The notes beneath the pieces are model-generated. The model had not been told where the DNA came from. It saw nothing but the letters and a program-made list of their open reading frames with translations, and did not search any database. Positions 32,505-45,639 of a DNA stretch of 64,000 nt are shown here, one piece after another. The translations under genes were made by a program, and so were the position numbers. This DNA is from Phaseolus vulgaris. Its lineage: Eukaryota > Streptophyta > Magnoliopsida > Fabales > Fabaceae. The stretch covers positions 62,001 to 126,000 of the forward strand of contig NW_027174114.1 of assembly GCF_000499845.2 (NCBI RefSeq). Reading direction: 5' to 3'. Each line of letters opens with the position of its first letter. Within the stretch, counting starts at the first letter, position 1.

Positions 32505-33600
32505 ATGAGGAATACCAGACTAAGTGCTACAACGCGCGTAGGGAATGAGGCTTTGACCCTACAACAGGTGATGGGGGGTGATGCAGGGCCTGTAGGAGGC
32601 GATGGCGGCGTCGAGGGTGGAGCAGGAGCGCATCCAGCAAGATCTTGCGGCTTCGCAAGCTAGAAACGAAGAGTTGCACCGCACTAACGAAGAGTTACGT
32701 CATGGGTTGCGCAACTAGTCTGGAAGTCGTGAAACAGAGGATCGAGAATGCTTCACGCCTCCCAGAGAGTTCCCCATGCCCTTCTCGCAGACAATCATGG
32801 AAGCAGTAATACCACCCACGTTCGTAGGGCCGAAAGCTACGTTCACTGGAGTGGAGGATCCAGAGGCGCACCTCACTGCGTTTCACACGCAGATGATGTT
32901 GGTCAGCGGTTCTGACGCCGTGAGGTGCAAGTTGTTTATGAGCACCTTGGTGGGGGTGGCGATGGACTGGTTCATCAGTCTCCCAGATGGCCACGTGACC
33001 TCATTTGCGCAGCTGTCGCAACTGTTCAGGGAACAGTACATCGTAAACCATGCTCCTCCACCCGTTTCGTATGATCTTTTCAACGTGAAGCAGTATCAGG
33101 GGGAATCGTTGAAAGAGTTCGTTAATCGCTTTGGGGCACAGGTGGTGAGGGTCAACACCACTTATGAGTCGATGATAGTCCATGCGTTTAGGAAGGGAAT
33201 TTGCCCTGGACCGTTCAGCGAATCGCTCATCAGATGTCGCCCCAAGTCTTTTGTTGAAATCAGGCGTCGTGCGGTGGCGCACATCGCAACAAAAGGAGAA
33301 ATAGTCGAAAAGCGCGCGTGCGTGGTCCCCGCGCGCCATAGTGCATCGCCACGTGCGCAGCCCACGAGAGTGCATGAGGCCGCAGTGGGCAAGAAGACTC
33401 GGGGAAGGAAGCAGCCTTACGAGGCCAGAAAGCCTCAGGCCAAGGGGCGCCCAAGGGAAAATAAGCCATTGAGGCACAACTTCGTGGCAGAGTTGAAAGA
33501 CCTGATCGCTGTGCCCAACATAGCGAATAGGTTGAAGATGCCGGCGAAGACAGATAAGGTGTTGGGACCGCACAAGGATGCATGATGCGAGTTCCACTAG
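32505..33600 (+). pseudogene. Element D: gag, broken
   Basis: It starts at ATG 32505 (MRNTRLSATT). An early frame break and stops follow in the N-terminal helical part, including TAG 32716-32718. The gag core is open from 32776 to 33585 (AVRCKLFMSTLVGVAMDWF, then YDLFNVKQYQGESLKEF, then basic tail). It ends at TGA 33583-33585, where relatives have Trp in DAWCEF, and TAG 33598-33600, where a Gln is expected. These stops fit C-to-T changes. Confidence 0.85.
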
Positions 33601-36168
33601 GCGTTCAGACATCCGATCAGCAGCTGCTTGGCGTTGGGCCATCAGTTGGATGAGCTTGTGAAGAGCGGTTTCTTGAATGAATACCTGGCGGGGTCATCAG
33701 AGACCGAGGCCTTAACAGCATCAGTGGGGGACCAGGCCCACAAGATGCCCATCCACGGGGAAATCCACACCATCTCTGGTGGATTCTCGGGTGGAGGGTG
33801 CACTGCCTCCCAGCGCAAGAGGTACGTGCGCTCAGTAATGTCAGTAGCAGAGCAGGTGGTGGACAACACGCTTGATGTCAATCTCACGTTTACGAAGGAT
33901 GATCTACGCGACGTCGTCCCACACGATAATGACCCCGTGGTGGTTTCGGTTGTAACTGCAGGAAGGAAAGTACACCGAGTGCTGGTAGACCAGGGCAGCT
34001 CAGCGGACGTGATGTTCTGGTCTATGTTTAAAATGTTGAAGTTGTCTCCTGATCAACTTAGGCCATACACGGGATGTTTGTATGGTTTTGTCGAAGATCA
34101 AGTGGAAGTGCGAGGCTATCTGGAGCTGAGGACGACTTTCACAGACGACAGGGCGTCTCGTACCGAAAGCATAAGGTACTTGGTTGTGAACGCCGACGCG
34201 GTGTACAACATCTTGCTGGGAAGGCCAGCCTTGAATCGGCTGAGAGGGGTGTCGTCCACATGCCACATGAAGTTGAAGCTGCCCGATCTCAGTGGGAAGG
34301 TGATCGTGATCAAATCCAATCAGAAAGAAGCCAAGAAGTGCTATGAGAATAGCCTTAAGACGAGGAGGGGCATATTCATGGTGGTGGAGCGCCCACCCAT
34401 GGAGGAGGCACCTGTGGAGGTAGTACCCATGGAGGAGGCGCCTGCGGAGGTGATACCTATGGAGGAGAACCGCATAGGCGTATCTCGCGCAGAGAATGCC
34501 CGGGAGAGGCGGCCCGAGCCGGTTGAGAATGTAGTGGAGAGACAGATCGGTGGTAAGACGTTTAGGTTGGGTGGATCGTTAGACCAAGAGGAACAGAACC
34601 GGGTGGCAGAAGTGATATCGCGCCACCTCGGACATGTCAGGCATCGACCCAGACTTTCTATTTCACCGTCTCACCATGGACCCCAAGGTCCGACCAGTGC
34701 GCTTGAGAAGAAGAAAGTTCAACGAAGAAAAACGACTGGTCATGCAGGAAGAGACGAAGAAGTTGTTGAACGCCAACCACATCCGGGAGATTCAATATCC
34801 TGAGTGGCTGGCTAATGTGGTCTTAGTTAAGAAGGCCAACGGGAAGTGGAGGATGTGCGTAGACTTCACTGACCTTAACAAGGCGTGCCCAAAGGACTCA
34901 TACCCATTGCAAAGCATCGACGCGTTGGTAGACAGCGCCTCGGGTTGCAAGATGCTTAGCTTTTTGGATGCGTTTTCTGGGTACAACCAGATTAAGATGC
35001 ACCCTCGTGACGAGTGCAAAACGGCGTTCATGACTGAGACATCCTGTTACTGTTACACAGTGATGTCGTTCGGCCTAAAAAACGCTGGCGCCACCTATCA
35101 GAGGTTGATGGATAAGGTCCTAGCACCTATGTTGGGAAGAAACGTGCAGGCCTATATGGACGATATGGTGGTGACCTCCCAGGAAAGGGGACAACACGCA
35201 GCTGATTTGGAAGAGCTGTTCGCTACCATAGCCAAGTATCGTTTGAAGCTGAACCCCGAAAAGTGTGTATTCGGGGTCGAGGCGGGTAAATTCATAGGGT
35301 TCGCACTCATCGAGCGTGGGATAGAGGCGAACCCAGAGAAGTGTGCGGCGATCCTTGCCATGAGGAGCACCACCTCGGTGAAAGAGGTACAACAGCTGAC
35401 AGGGCGGATGGCGGCCCTGTCCAGATTCGTATCTGCTGGAGGAGATAAGGGGCACCCCTACTTCCAGTGTTTAAAAAGAAACAGTCGGTTTGTATGGACC
35501 GAGGTGTGTGAGGCGACATTCCTCAAGCTTAAGGAGTACCTAACTGCTCCTCCCGTGCTGTGTAAGCCACAGACGGGCAGACCCCTCCGGTTGTATTTCG
35601 CAGTGACCGAGCGGGCGATCAGCTCGGTACTTATCCAGGAGCAGGACCAGACGTAGAAGCCCATATACTTCGTGAGCAAGGTCCTGCAAGGGCCAGAAGT
35701 GAGATATCAAGCTTTAGAGAAGGCAGCACTAGCCGTGGTGTTCTCGGCCAGGAGGCTCCGTCATTACTTCCAAATTTTCACGGTGGTGGTCATGACGAAC
35801 CTCCCTATCTAGAAAGTGCTGCAGAAGCCAGACGTGACAGGGAGGATGGTTCGCTGGGCGGTGGAGGTGTCAGAGTTCGATGTCCAGTACGATCCCCAAG
35901 GACCCATAAAGGGACAAGTTTACGCGGACTTCGTGGCAGAGCTTTCGCCAGGAAGTGCACGACAGGAGGAGGAAGCTAGTTTCAAGTGGGTAATCTCGGT
36001 GGATGGGTCCTCAAATCAGTCGGGAAGTGGAGCTGGCGTAATCTTGGAGGGGCCGAACGGGCTTTTGATCGAACAGGCCCTGAGGTTCGCCTTCAAAGCG
36101 AGTAATAACTAGGCGGAGTACGAGGCCCTAATAGTTGGAATGCTCTTGGCCAAGGAGATGGGCGCACA
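33601..36168 (+). pseudogene. Element D: protease-RT-RNase H (first part), broken and then split by G
   Basis: The protease (VDQGSSADVMFW) lies in an open frame 33628-34803. Near 34628 about 22 bases that B and E keep (coding the LDAFAW region) are missing, which shifts the frame. RT then reads 34634-35656 with CVDFTDLNKACPKDSY and a YMDDMVV catalytic site, where B and E have YVDD. In-frame TAGs follow at 35654, 35810 and 36110, all at Gln positions. The RNase H start (VDGSSNQSGSGAG) is present. The frame is cut at 36168 by the TSD of element G and resumes at 43863. Confidence 0.9.
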
Positions 36169-36173
36169 GAGTC

Positions 36174-37183
36174 TGATATGATTCCACTAGCCAAATAGAG
36201 ATGATTCTTTGACATTCTATGGAATCAACTTGAGTTGGAGATAGCTTAGGCACTTTTAATAGAATTGGATCAATGTTCTATGTTTCAAGAACTCACCAAA
36301 ACTTGCACCAAACACCAAACTCATATGGAAGATCCATCTATTGCCAATTGAACCGATTAAATTGTGTATAAAAGCAAAAGGATCGAATAGAAAGCTACAA
36401 TACTGAAATTGAACCGAACAAAACAAAAGAAATGAAGAAGAATCAAATAGAAACAGCCAAGGAGAAGATGAACCGAAGCATATTCGGAAACAAGCTAAAA
36501 TACCGAATGAAAATGCTACTAAGACATGTTTTAGCTTCAAATGAACATGGAGATGAAAGGAAGAAGAACTTATGGAGATGAAGGACTTGGTTTGGTGATC
36601 ACGCCACTTGGATGGAGAAGGCTCCAAGATAAGTGAGCTAGTGCCGCCACTTGAGAGAACCAAATGCACTCAAGATAAGACAAGGTGAAGGAGAAGACAA
36701 AGTTCTCACAATTCTCTCTCAAATTGAGTAGAGTTTCTCTATTACCAATTTCAATTCTGAATTGTGAAGGACCCAAGCTCTCCTTTTATAGGAGAAAGGG
36801 CCGGCCAAATACAAGCGTATTCTAGAAGCTACCTATTCCTACAACACACCCCCTACCAAGCTCACTCCTAAGCTCACGCTTACTTCTAAGCTCACACCTA
36901 AGCTCACGCTTATTACTATGCTCACACCCCCCAAGCTCCTAAACTAAAGTCTAAAAATGCTTTTACAAAAGAGGTGTCTCATGTTTCCCTTTAAGCACTT
37001 TTTATTACACAAGAAACTATAAAAAGAGAAAACAACCTTCCATTATTTCCTAATGCCTTGAATTGGCTTCTTGTAAGCCTTTGAGGTGGGCTAAAAACTC
37101 CTTGAGCGTCTATCACTTGAGCCTGTACCTCTTCTTGTCCTTGAATATTGGCCTCCATTTTTTCTTGATCTTGATCTCCATCA
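36174..37183 (-). repeat. Element G 3' LTR (1010 bp)
   Basis: TATAAAAGG on the minus strand near 36789. About 190 bases at its pol-proximal side code the pol C-terminus. Confidence 0.95.
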
Positions 37184-39823
37184 TACTCCCCGAGTTGGAG
37201 AGAATTCGACCACGAATTCTGGAGACCTACAGAAAAAGGACTTAGATCACTGATATTAAATGTATGACTACCAAGGTATGTATCAGGCATATCTAACTCA
37301 TAAGCATTGTCATTAATCCTCTTTAGGACTTGGAAAGGTCCATCACCACGAGGCATTAGTTTGGACTTCCTTTGAGTAGGAAAACGATCTTTCCCCATGT
37401 GAAGCCAAACCCAATCACCCTCATCAAACAACAATGCTTTTCTCCTCTTATTGGCAAGTTCAGCATACTTGCCAACCTTCTTCTCAATTCTCATCTTGAT
37501 GTCTTTATGCAAAGTTTTCACAAAAGAAGCCTTTTCATCCCCATCTTTGCACAAGACATCCTCAAGTATGGGAATAGGAAGAAGATCAAGAGGTGTTAAG
37601 GGGTTAAACCCATAGACAACCTCAAGAGGAAAATGTGAGGTGGTAGAATTTACTACACGGTTATAGGCAAATTCAACATGGGGTAGTAAATTCTCCCACA
37701 CTCTAGGATTCCCGGAAATGAAGCATCTCAATAGTTGTCCCAAAGTTCTATTTACCACTTCGGTTTGACCATCGGTTTGTGGGTGACAAGTGGTAGAAAA
37801 TAAAAGCTTAGTACCAAGCTTACCCCACAAGGTCTTCCAAAAGTGACTCAAGAATTTGGGATCTCTATCAGACACAATAGTTCTAGGAATCCCATGCAAA
37901 CGTACCATTTCTTGAAAGAAGAGGTTTGCAATATGACATGCATCATCCACTTTGTGGCAAGGAATAAAGTGAGCCATCTTTGAAAAACGATCCACTACCA
38001 CAAAAATGGAATCCTTTCCCTTTGATGTCTTGGGTAATCCTAAGATGAAATCCATAGATATGTCAACCAAAGGCATTGAAGGGATAGGGAGAGAAGTATA
38101 TAAACCATGGGGATGCATCCTAGATTTAGCTTTGCGACAAGCTATGCATTTATCACACAAACTATGAACATGTTTATGCATATGAGGCCAATAGAAATGT
38201 TCATGCAACACATCCAAAGTTTTAGCAACCCCAAAGTGACCCATTAAACCTCCCTCATGTGCTTCTCTAACAAGAGATAATCTAATTGAGCATTGGGGAA
38301 CACAAAGACGTTTTCCTTTAAAAAGAAAGCCATCTTGTATAAAAAAATATTTATGCCCTCCTTTAAGACACTCTTGATAGATAAGAGAAAAATCAAGGTC
38401 ATCATGATAAAAATCCTTAATGTGATCAAAGCAAAGAAATTGAGAACCCAAAAGAGTGAGCAAGGCATATCTTCTAGAAAGTGCATCGGCCACAATATTT
38501 ATTTTGCCTTGCTTATGTTTGATCACATAAGGAAATTTCTCAAGGAATTCCACCCACTTAGCATGCCTCTTGTTAAGTTTGTTTTGGCTTTTTAAATATT
38601 TAAGAGACTCATGATCACTTTGAATCACAAACTCTTTAGGAAAAAGATAATGTTGCCAAGTAAACAAAGCTCTAACAAGGGCATATAATTCTTTATCATA
38701 AGTGGAATAGTTGAGATGACTCCCCTTCAATTTCTCACTAAAATAAGCTATGGGGTGGCCCTCTTGAAGGAGAACAGCCCCAATGCCTATACTTGAAGCA
38801 TCGCACTCAATCTCAAAGATTTTAGCAAAATTAGGAAAGGGCTAAAATGGGAGCATTAGTCAATTTTTCTTTTAAAATCTCAAAAGCTTTTTGTTGTGCT
38901 TCTCCCTATTGAAAAATCACATCCTTTTTCACTATATCATTGAGAGGTGCGGCTATTGTACCAAAGTTGGGTACAAATCTTCTATAAAAAGAAGCAAGTC
39001 CATGAAAACTTCAGACTTCATTCATACATGTAGGTGTAGGCCAATTTTGAATGGCCACCACCTTAGCTTGATCCACATGGACCCCTTTGCTACTCACAAC
39101 AAACCTTAGGAATTCTATATGATCAAGTGCAAACATACATTTAGCAAGGTTAGCATACAAATGTTCCTTCCTAAGTGTTTCTAAGACTTGCCTAACATGA
39201 AATCTATGGTCATTCAAAGATAAGCTATAAATGAGGATATCATCAAAATAAAGAACAACAAACTTACCAATGAAAGGTCTCAAAACATGATGCATGAGGC
39301 GCATGAAAGTACTTGGAACATTAGTTAAACCAAAGGGCATAACTAACCACTCATATAAACCAAAGTTGGTCTTAAAAGCCGTCTTCCATTCATCACCCGG
39401 TTTGATACGGATTTGATTGTAGCCGCTTTTAAGATCAATCTTTGTAAAGATTTTTGAACCATGTAATTCATCCAACAAATCATCAAGCCTAGGTATGGGA
39501 TGCCTAAATTTGTTGGTAATTCATCCAACAAATAATCAAGCCCTACAATCCGAACACATCCTCCATGTGCCATCTTTCTTAGGGACAAGGATAATAGGCA
39601 TAGCACAAGGGCTCATGCTATCTTGGACCCAACCTTTTTCAATGAAAGCCTCTATTTGTTGGCGAATTTCCTTGGTTTCACTTGGACTGGTCCTATAGGC
39701 CAGACTATTTGGTAAGGAAGATCCCGGAATCAAATCAATTTGGTGCTCAATCCCTCTCAAAGGTGGAAGGCCTTTTGGAGGATCTTGAAACACATTTTGA
39801 AACTCCTTTACCAAATTATCCAA
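36991..39823 (-). pseudogene. Element G: RT-RNase H-integrase, broken, running into the 3' LTR
   Basis: Three open parts. 39823-39536 begins RT (VFQDPPKGLPPLRGIEH, then PIILVPKKDGTWRMC). 39478-39011 has the RT core with catalytic YFDDILIY. 38730-36991 holds RNase H ([24 protein letters not shown]), the integrase zinc region ([20 protein letters not shown]), catalytic [15 protein letters not shown] and [10 protein letters not shown], and the tail [14 protein letters not shown]. The frame crosses the polypurine tract (LQLGEYDG) and ends about 60 codons inside the LTR. I see no chromodomain. A short duplication breaks RT near 39466-39542, and frameshifts lie near 38840-39010. The C-terminal layout fits the CRM lineage. 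Confidence 0.88.
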
Positions 39824-40003
39824 GTTATGAGAACTATCAACAAGTGGTTATAACTTAAGAGGTCTAGGGATAGCTAAGAAAATAGGATTTTGAGCCACTA
39901 TTTCCCTTTGGACCTCATGCCTAGACACAAGAAGTGTAGGCTTAGGACTTTTTTCTTTTTCACTCTCCCTCTTTTTCTTCATTAGAATTTGGTCCTCGTG
40001 GAC

Positions 40004-41636
40004 TTATCTTGGAGAGAGAGATTTCAAAGTAACCTTGTGACCATGGAAATCAAAAGAAAGTTTGTTGGTAAAGCCATCATGAAAAACTTTTCTATCATAT
40101 TTCCATGGCCTTCCCAAAAGAACATGGGTTGCTTCCATGGGCACAACATCACATAATACCTCATCTTTGTATTTTCCAATAGAGAAATGGATGAGGACTT
40201 GTTTATTCACAACTATTTCTCCTACTTCACTAAGCCATTGCAATTTGTAGGGCTTTGTATGAGAGATAGTAGGCAATCCAAGTTTATCTACTACTCTTGT
40301 ACTAGCCACATTAGCACAACTACCCCCATCCACTATTAAGGAACTAATGTTGTTTTGAATAAGACATCTTGTACGGAAAATATTTTCCCTTTGACTTTCA
40401 TCAAAAGGTTGTGAAACTTGTCCAAGAAGTCTTCTCACAACTAACAAATCTCCTTCAAGTGGACTCTCACTCTCATTCTCACTAGATGCCCTAGAATGTG
40501 AAGAATGCCTAGGTGAATCTGAATCATGCTCACTCATGGCAATGCCATTATGCACAAACATATTCCTTTTAGAAGGACAATTAGCCGCAATGTGACCATA
40601 ACCCATACACTTAAAGAATTTCTTACTAGACGATTTAGTTGGTGATTTAGGCATAGAAGTAAAAGGCTTAGTTCCCTTGGTTTGAAAGAAGAATCTTTAG
40701 AAGGAAATTTAGAAAAAGATTTTTTTTCTTCCAAGAATTGTTGTAGTAACCATCATTGGGAGCATTTTTGAAAGAATTTTTCTTAGCAAGTTGGGCTTCC
40801 ACCTTCATTGCAAGATGAACCAAAGAACCCAATGAGGAATACTCTTGAAGTTCAACAATATCTTGAATCTCCTTCCTTAGACCACTCACAAACCTAGTTA
40901 TCAAAGCTTCCTCACTCTCACGTCTATCTACCTTAAGCAAAAGCATTTCTAATTCTTTGTAATAAGCATCCACACTTAGCGTGCCTTGTTGAAACCGTTG
41001 GAGTTTCAACATGAGGTATTTCCTAAAGTGTGGTGGCACAAACCTAAGGCGCATTTGATCCTTTAAAGAGTTCCAAGAGTCCACGGGAGGACCCTTGTGA
41101 TAGATAATGTGCTTTACAACACCATGCCACCATTTCATGGCATAATCACTAAACTCTAAGGTAGCTAGCTTATATTTGTGCTCATCTTGGATCCCATGGA
41201 TCTCAAAAATTTGTTCACATTTAGCCTCCCAATCTAAGTACACATTAGGATCACTATCCCCATTGAAACTAGGAATTTTGAACGAAGGGAGCTTAGCCTT
41301 TGCGTCTTGGTAGTAGCCATCTTCAAGGTGGCGTCTATCTTCATGAGGTCTATATCCATGAAAGTGTTGTTGAGGTCTCCTTCTTTTATGGTCCTCTTCA
41401 CGGCCATGATCATTGGAAGAGCCTCTTGATGAAGGTCTATGATGATGATGCTCTCCATGAATAGAATGAGAGGACCTAGCTTCCTTCATTTCAAGGCTTT
41501 GCAATTTTTCCTCCAACCATCTAATAGCTTCATCTTTTTCTGTAATGGTTCGCTTGGCCTCTTTTAATTCACCAAGAACATAAGCTTTGCTAGGAGAATG
41601 CTGGTTGTAACACTCATCACTGAAATATGAAGTCAT
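40004..41636 (-). pseudogene. Element G: gag-protease, frameshifted
   Basis: ATG at 41636 (MTSYFSDECY), the counterpart of the gag start in C. A coiled coil (AVLGEL-like start, ELKEAKRTITEKDEAIRWLE) and the gag core run to about 40690. Two frame slips at about 40735-40655 lie in the basic linker. The zinc knuckle reads FFKCMGYGHIAANC, so the first Cys of CCHC is Phe. The protease active site is IVDGGSC (about 40340). The frame ends at 40004. C keeps all of this open, so the two are sister lineages at different stages of decay. Confidence 0.88.
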
Positions 41637-42850
41637 TTGGAAAAGAAAACAGCAAACAACAAAACAGCAAACAAAGTTAGCAAAATAAATTGGAACCAAA
41701 CTGCCGAAGTGAAGTGTCACTTAAATCACTCCAAACAAAGAATGCTCCCTTTACCAAGCTGATCTTGAGGCCTTGAGTAACCTCAAATGAAATATGTCAA
41801 AGCAAGAGCACACAATCTTCAAAGTACTTCACCACAAAACCAATGAATAATAAAAGACAAACAAGAAAAGGTATAAGCAAGAAAAGACTATAACAAAAGG
41901 ATTACTAGATGTATGACAAACTCAAAGAGTAATGAATAAAAGACAAACAAGAAAATAAGGTACTCAATGAAAAAAGAAGGCACACAAAAAAGACCTAAAG
42001 AAAAGCACTAGAGTAGATGAAGAAAACAAAAAACAGAGCTACTGGAAAATATTTTTTTTATACAAACTGTGCTTGATGTTCACTGATTTAACTGGAACGA
42101 TATAAAGCGAACTGGATTACGCAATTTTAACCACAGAAATTTCAAGAACTTAGCTCAACAATGGCACTGGAATTACTCAAAAACAGTAAGCCAATTAATT
42201 GAGATAAATTTTTCAAAATCACTGCCAGATTACCGTATTTTTTTCGGCAGAATTGCACACTTTTTGTTTTTGATTTATCATTTTTTTTGTACTTTGAATT
42301 TTGAAGTACTTCTTTTTGCTACTTTTTTATAACAATTTAAAGAACACAAATCCAGAATTTCAGAAATTTCCAGTGAGTAAATCAATTGCAATAAATCGAA
42401 ACAGTAAGCACGTTTTCAGAAAAACAGAAGAATCCTAACAGGAATGAAAAACAGAATTAAGAACTAGCAAAGACATAATGGAAATGATGTATAGGAACTT
42501 GTATAGATCTAAAATACAAGTATGAACTCAATACTAAAATAGAAAATGCACAAAGGATCAAGAATTAAACTCAGAAACTGTATTACACCAAAGCAAGAAA
42601 CAAAAAAATACAATAAAAGTACTACAAGAAGTGATGACATTCTTGGAAAAACATGACTATGACAAAACTTGTATGGATTCAAAAAGGAAAAGACACAAAT
42701 ACATGATAGGCACAATTAAGAAAACAGCAATAAAACTCAAAATAAGCCTAAAAACATAAAGGTAAACAACAAGAATTATAGAGCTCTTGAATTAAAAGTG
42801 CAACACAACTCAAAATTAAACAAGAACAAACCTAAACTCTAGATACCACA
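41637..42850 (-). other. Element G leader and primer site
   Basis: A-rich on this strand, homologous to the leader of C. The primer site TGGTATC is directly beside the 5' LTR, read leftwards from about 42849. No credible gene. Confidence 0.7.
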
Positions 42851-43857
42851 TGATATGATTCCACTAGCCAAATAGAGATTATTCTTTGACATTCTATGGA
42901 ATCAACTTCAGTTGGAGATAGCTTAGGCACTTTTAATAGAATTGGATCAATGTTCTATGTTTCAAGAACTCACCAAAACTTGCACCAAACACCAAACTCA
43001 TATGGAAGATCCATCTATTGCCAATTGAACCGATTAAATTGTGTATAAAAGCAAAAGGATCGAATAGAAAGCTACAATACTGAAATTGAACCGAATAAAA
43101 CAAAAGAAATGAAGAAAAATCAAATAGAAACAGCCAAGGAGAAGATGAACCGAAGCATATTCAGAAACAAGCTAAAATACCGAATGAAAATGCTATTAAG
43201 ACATGTTTTAGCTTCAAATGAACATGGAGATGAAAGGAAGAAGAACTTATGGAGATGAAGGACTTGGTTTGGTGATCACGCCACTTGGATGGAGAAGGCT
43301 CCAAGATAAGTGACCTAGTGCCGCCACTTGAGAGAACCCTAGGCACTCAAGATAAGACAAGGTGAAGGAGAAGACAAAGTTCTCACAATTCTCTCTCAAA
43401 TTGAGTAGAGTTTCTCTATTACCAATTTCAATTCTGAATTGTGAAGGACCCAAGCTCTCCTTTTATAGGACCAAGGGTCGGCCAAATACAAGCTTATTCT
43501 AGAAGCTACCTACTCCTACAACACACCTCCTACTAAGCTCACTCCTAAGCTCACGCTTACTTCTAAGCTCACACCTAAGCTCACGCTTATTACTAAGCTC
43601 ACACACCCCAAGCTCCTAAACTAAAGTCTAAAAATGCTTTTACAAAAGAGGTGTCTCATGTTTCCCTCTAAGCATTTTTTATTACACAAGAAACTATAAA
43701 AGAAAACAACCTTCCATTATTTCCTAATGCCTTGAATTGGCTTCTTGTAAGCCTTTGAGGTGGGCTAAAAACTCCTTGAGCATCTATCACTTGAGCCTGT
43801 ACCTCTTCTTGTCCTTGAATATTGGCCTCCATTTTGTCTTGATCTTGATCTCCATCA
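42851..43857 (-). repeat. Element G 5' LTR (1007 bp)
   Basis: Followed by TSD GAGTC at 43858-43862. TATA box near 43466 on the minus strand. Confidence 0.95.
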
Positions 43858-43862
43858 GAGTC

Positions 43863-45485
43863 TGTTGCCGAAGAGCGATTCCCAGTTAGTTACGGGTCAG
43901 GTGACAGGGAGTACCAAGCGAAAGATCCACAAATGGCTGCATACTTGGGCTATGTTCAAGTTTTGAAGGGGGCGTTCGTGGCGTTCGAACTGGTACACGT
44001 CCCAAGGGAGCAGAATGCCCGTGCTAACCTGCTTGCCAAGCTGGCCAGCTCGGGCAAGGGGGCAAGGCAGAGGACGGTCATACAGGAGACCCTCAAAACG
44101 CCACGAACGTTTGTCGTAGATAACAGGGTAAGCGTCCTCCATATCAGTACGTTTAAGGGAAGGGCGAGGAGTCATCGGTCATTGACTCAGGACACGTTGA
44201 AGACACCCAGCGTATATGTTTATCCAGTCTCATTGGGAGGGAAGGACCATATGTAGGTATGCGTGCTGGAGGAGGGGGACATGTGGATGACGCCCTATAG
44301 GCGCTACCTTGCCGACGGGATACTCCCACTAGAGCCCGAGGAGGGCAAGAAGATAAAGAAAAACTCTGCAAGGTACACCCTCATGGACGGAGCACTGTTC
44401 AGGCATGGGTTCACACACCCGATCTTGACGTGCGTGAGCGGAGATGAATGTACGAGAATAATGGCTGAGCTCCACGAGGAGATTTGTGGGAGCCATGTTG
44501 GGGGGAGGTCTTTAGCGTCGAAGGTCGTACGCGCAGGGTTTTACTGGCCGACGGTAAGACAAGATTGTGTGAGGTACGCCCAGCGCTGCAACCAGTGCGA
44601 ACAGCATGCCGACTGACACAAGGCGCCACCAGAAGAGTTGAGGTCCATCTATAGTCCGTGGCCCTTCCATACGTGGGGAATTGACATTCTAGGGCCCTTC
44701 TCGTTGGCAATAAGGTAGATGAAGTATTTGATAGTGGCCATCGAGTACTTCACGAAGTGGATTGAAGTCGAGCCAGTGGCGTAGATCACGACTCACAAGG
44801 TGCAGCATTTTGTGTGGAAAAATATCGTGTGTCGCTTTGGCGTACCAAGGCGTCTTGTCTCCGACAATGGCACACAGTTCGCCAGCCAGCAGTTGGGCAA
44901 GCTATGTACAGAGTTCGGCATAAAGTAGGTATTTGCGTTTGTTGAGCACCCCTAGACGAACGGACAGGTGGAGTCCGCTAACAAATCTTGCTTAGAGGGT
45001 TGAAGAGGAGGCTCGAGAAAGCTAAGGGGACCTAGGCGGAAGAGGTACCTAGGATAGTGTGGGCTTATCACAACACGCCATAGTCCACCACTAAGGAGAC
45101 GCCTTTCAGCCTGGTGTATGGGTCAGATGCAATGATCCCGGTAGAAATCCACGAGAGCTCGCCACGTTTTTAAAGTTTTGTGGCCGAGGAGTCCAACGAG
45201 GAGAGGAAGGTGAATCTCGATATGTTGGACGAGTAATCGAGGCGTTAAGGAGAAGGGTGGAGCACCAATACTGTTCCAAGGTAAAGCCCCGGTAGTTCCA
45301 AGTTGTTGATTTGGTAATGCGGAAGGCTCATTCGTACAAGCTGGAGAACAAGCTGTCCCCCAAGTGGACTGGTCCCTTTAGGGTAATCGAGGCTCGGGGG
45401 AACGGGTTGTACAAGCTCGAGACTTTGGAAGGAGGCGCCATCCCTCGCACTTGGAACGCAGCAAACCTCAAGTTTTATTTTAGTT
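43863..45485 (+). pseudogene. Element D: RNase H end and integrase, many stops
   Basis: It continues the D frame directly after the TSD of G (relatives read MGAQ, then a KSDSQL stretch). It includes the linker (VPREQNARANLLAKLASSG), integrase zinc region (CVRYAQRCNQCEQHAD), GIDILGPF, SDNGTQF and QTNGQVES, ending NAANLKFYFS. In-frame stops: TAG at 44254, 44716, 44782, 44926, 44953, 45033, 45081 and 45293, TGA at 44614, TAA at 45171. Most TAGs replace the Gln codon CAG of A, B or E. Small deletions near 44990 and 45235 add frameshifts. It cannot make protein. Confidence 0.92.
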
Positions 45486-45639
45486 GAAAACTCTGCATTG
45501 TATACAGTTCAAGAGGAAACTTTTTTTCCCTTTCGAGGGTTTTTTAATGAGGTCACCCAATAAAGACTCAGTTCGAGCATATGTAACCTTGAAATTTTCA
45601 TTACGATGTAAGGAGGTGCCGAGTAAAGATGGCGCGGTT

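Larger units (their letters stand above)
36174..43857 (-). mobile_element. Element G: 7.7-kb CRM-like Ty3/gypsy element inserted in D's RNase H
   Basis: LTRs are 42851-43857 (5') and 36174-37183 (3'), minus-strand start TGATGGAGATC, end GGAATCATATCA. A perfect TSD GAGTC flanks it (36169-36173, 43858-43862). A primer site TGGTATC adjoins the 5' LTR and a polypurine tract CTCGGGGAGTA adjoins the 3' LTR. Gag and pol are present but broken. The LTRs differ at about 20 or more positions by eye. Confidence 0.96.
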
